From Isoetes taiwanensis (Eukaryota; Streptophyta; Lycopodiopsida; Isoetales; Isoetaceae): a stretch of DNA of 64,000 bases. The notes beneath the pieces were generated by a model. It saw only the letters and a program-made list of their open reading frames with translations, did not search any database and was not told where the DNA came from. A program made the translations under genes and the position numbers. Below, piece by piece: positions 63,881 through 64,000 of the stretch (its first letter is position 1; each line of letters opens with the position of its first letter). The stretch spans positions 23,691,931-23,755,930 of the forward strand of contig JAJEKV010000008.1 of assembly GCA_021234155.1 (NCBI GenBank). Reading direction: 5' to 3'.

Positions 63881-64000
63881 AGATCCAATGGAAGAATGGA
63901 TGAGGGAAACTCATAGTTGATCCTTCAGGACACAGAAGGAGCAGAACAAGGTGTATTGGAGGATGTAGAACCAGACTTATCACCATCACAAGAGATAAAG

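Overview
The window is plant nuclear DNA. The evidence is a plant-type asparagine synthetase gene with 14 GT-AG exons, a PLS-type pentatricopeptide repeat (PPR) gene, plant-style retrotransposons (a primer-binding site for initiator tRNA-Met, LINE ORF1/ORF2) and AT-rich repetitive intergenic DNA. The PPR style and LINE type would fit a fern or another seed-free plant, but I cannot fix the species.

Layout. About 22.7 kb at the left (copy A, 1-22715) is present again at about 34350-56924 (copy B), same strand, offset about 34.23 kb. Each copy holds, in order: a GC-rich LINE ORF1 on the minus strand; an AT-rich array of ~0.8-kb repeats carrying a candidate SINE, an AAT/AAC microsatellite and a minisatellite; asparagine synthetase (+); a PPR gene (-) tail to tail with it; SINE-like and other intergenic repeats; two or three exon-like blocks of an unrecognised minus-strand gene; and an LTR. 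Between the copies, 22.7-28.8 kb holds nothing I recognise, 28.8-30.3 kb is a diverged relative of the copies' left flank, and 30.7-35.4 kb is a minus-strand LINE with ORF1, endonuclease, reverse transcriptase and C-terminal motif. Right of copy B lies a tandem LTR array (55877-61638: four LTRs sharing three short internal regions), then hairpin repeats and an unrecognised ORF.

Two properties matter for anyone using this sequence. First, in at least 34 places in copies A and B a stretch of sequence reappears exactly 136 bp downstream of its source. Where the other copy allows a check, it replaces a stretch of nearly the same length. These slips break asparagine synthetase and the PPR gene at different points in each copy, so neither copy reads through, yet together they give a consistent gene (552 codons plus stop for asparagine synthetase). 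Second, outside the genes the copies differ mainly at CAG/CTG sites, as expected of base-calling errors at CHG-methylated cytosines. I read both as assembly or consensus artefacts more probably than biology; if so, the 34-kb duplication itself may be a pair of haplotypes or a misjoin.

I found no convincing new gene system. The strongest biological feature is the tandem LTR array; the strongest unexplained signal is the constant 136-bp lag.
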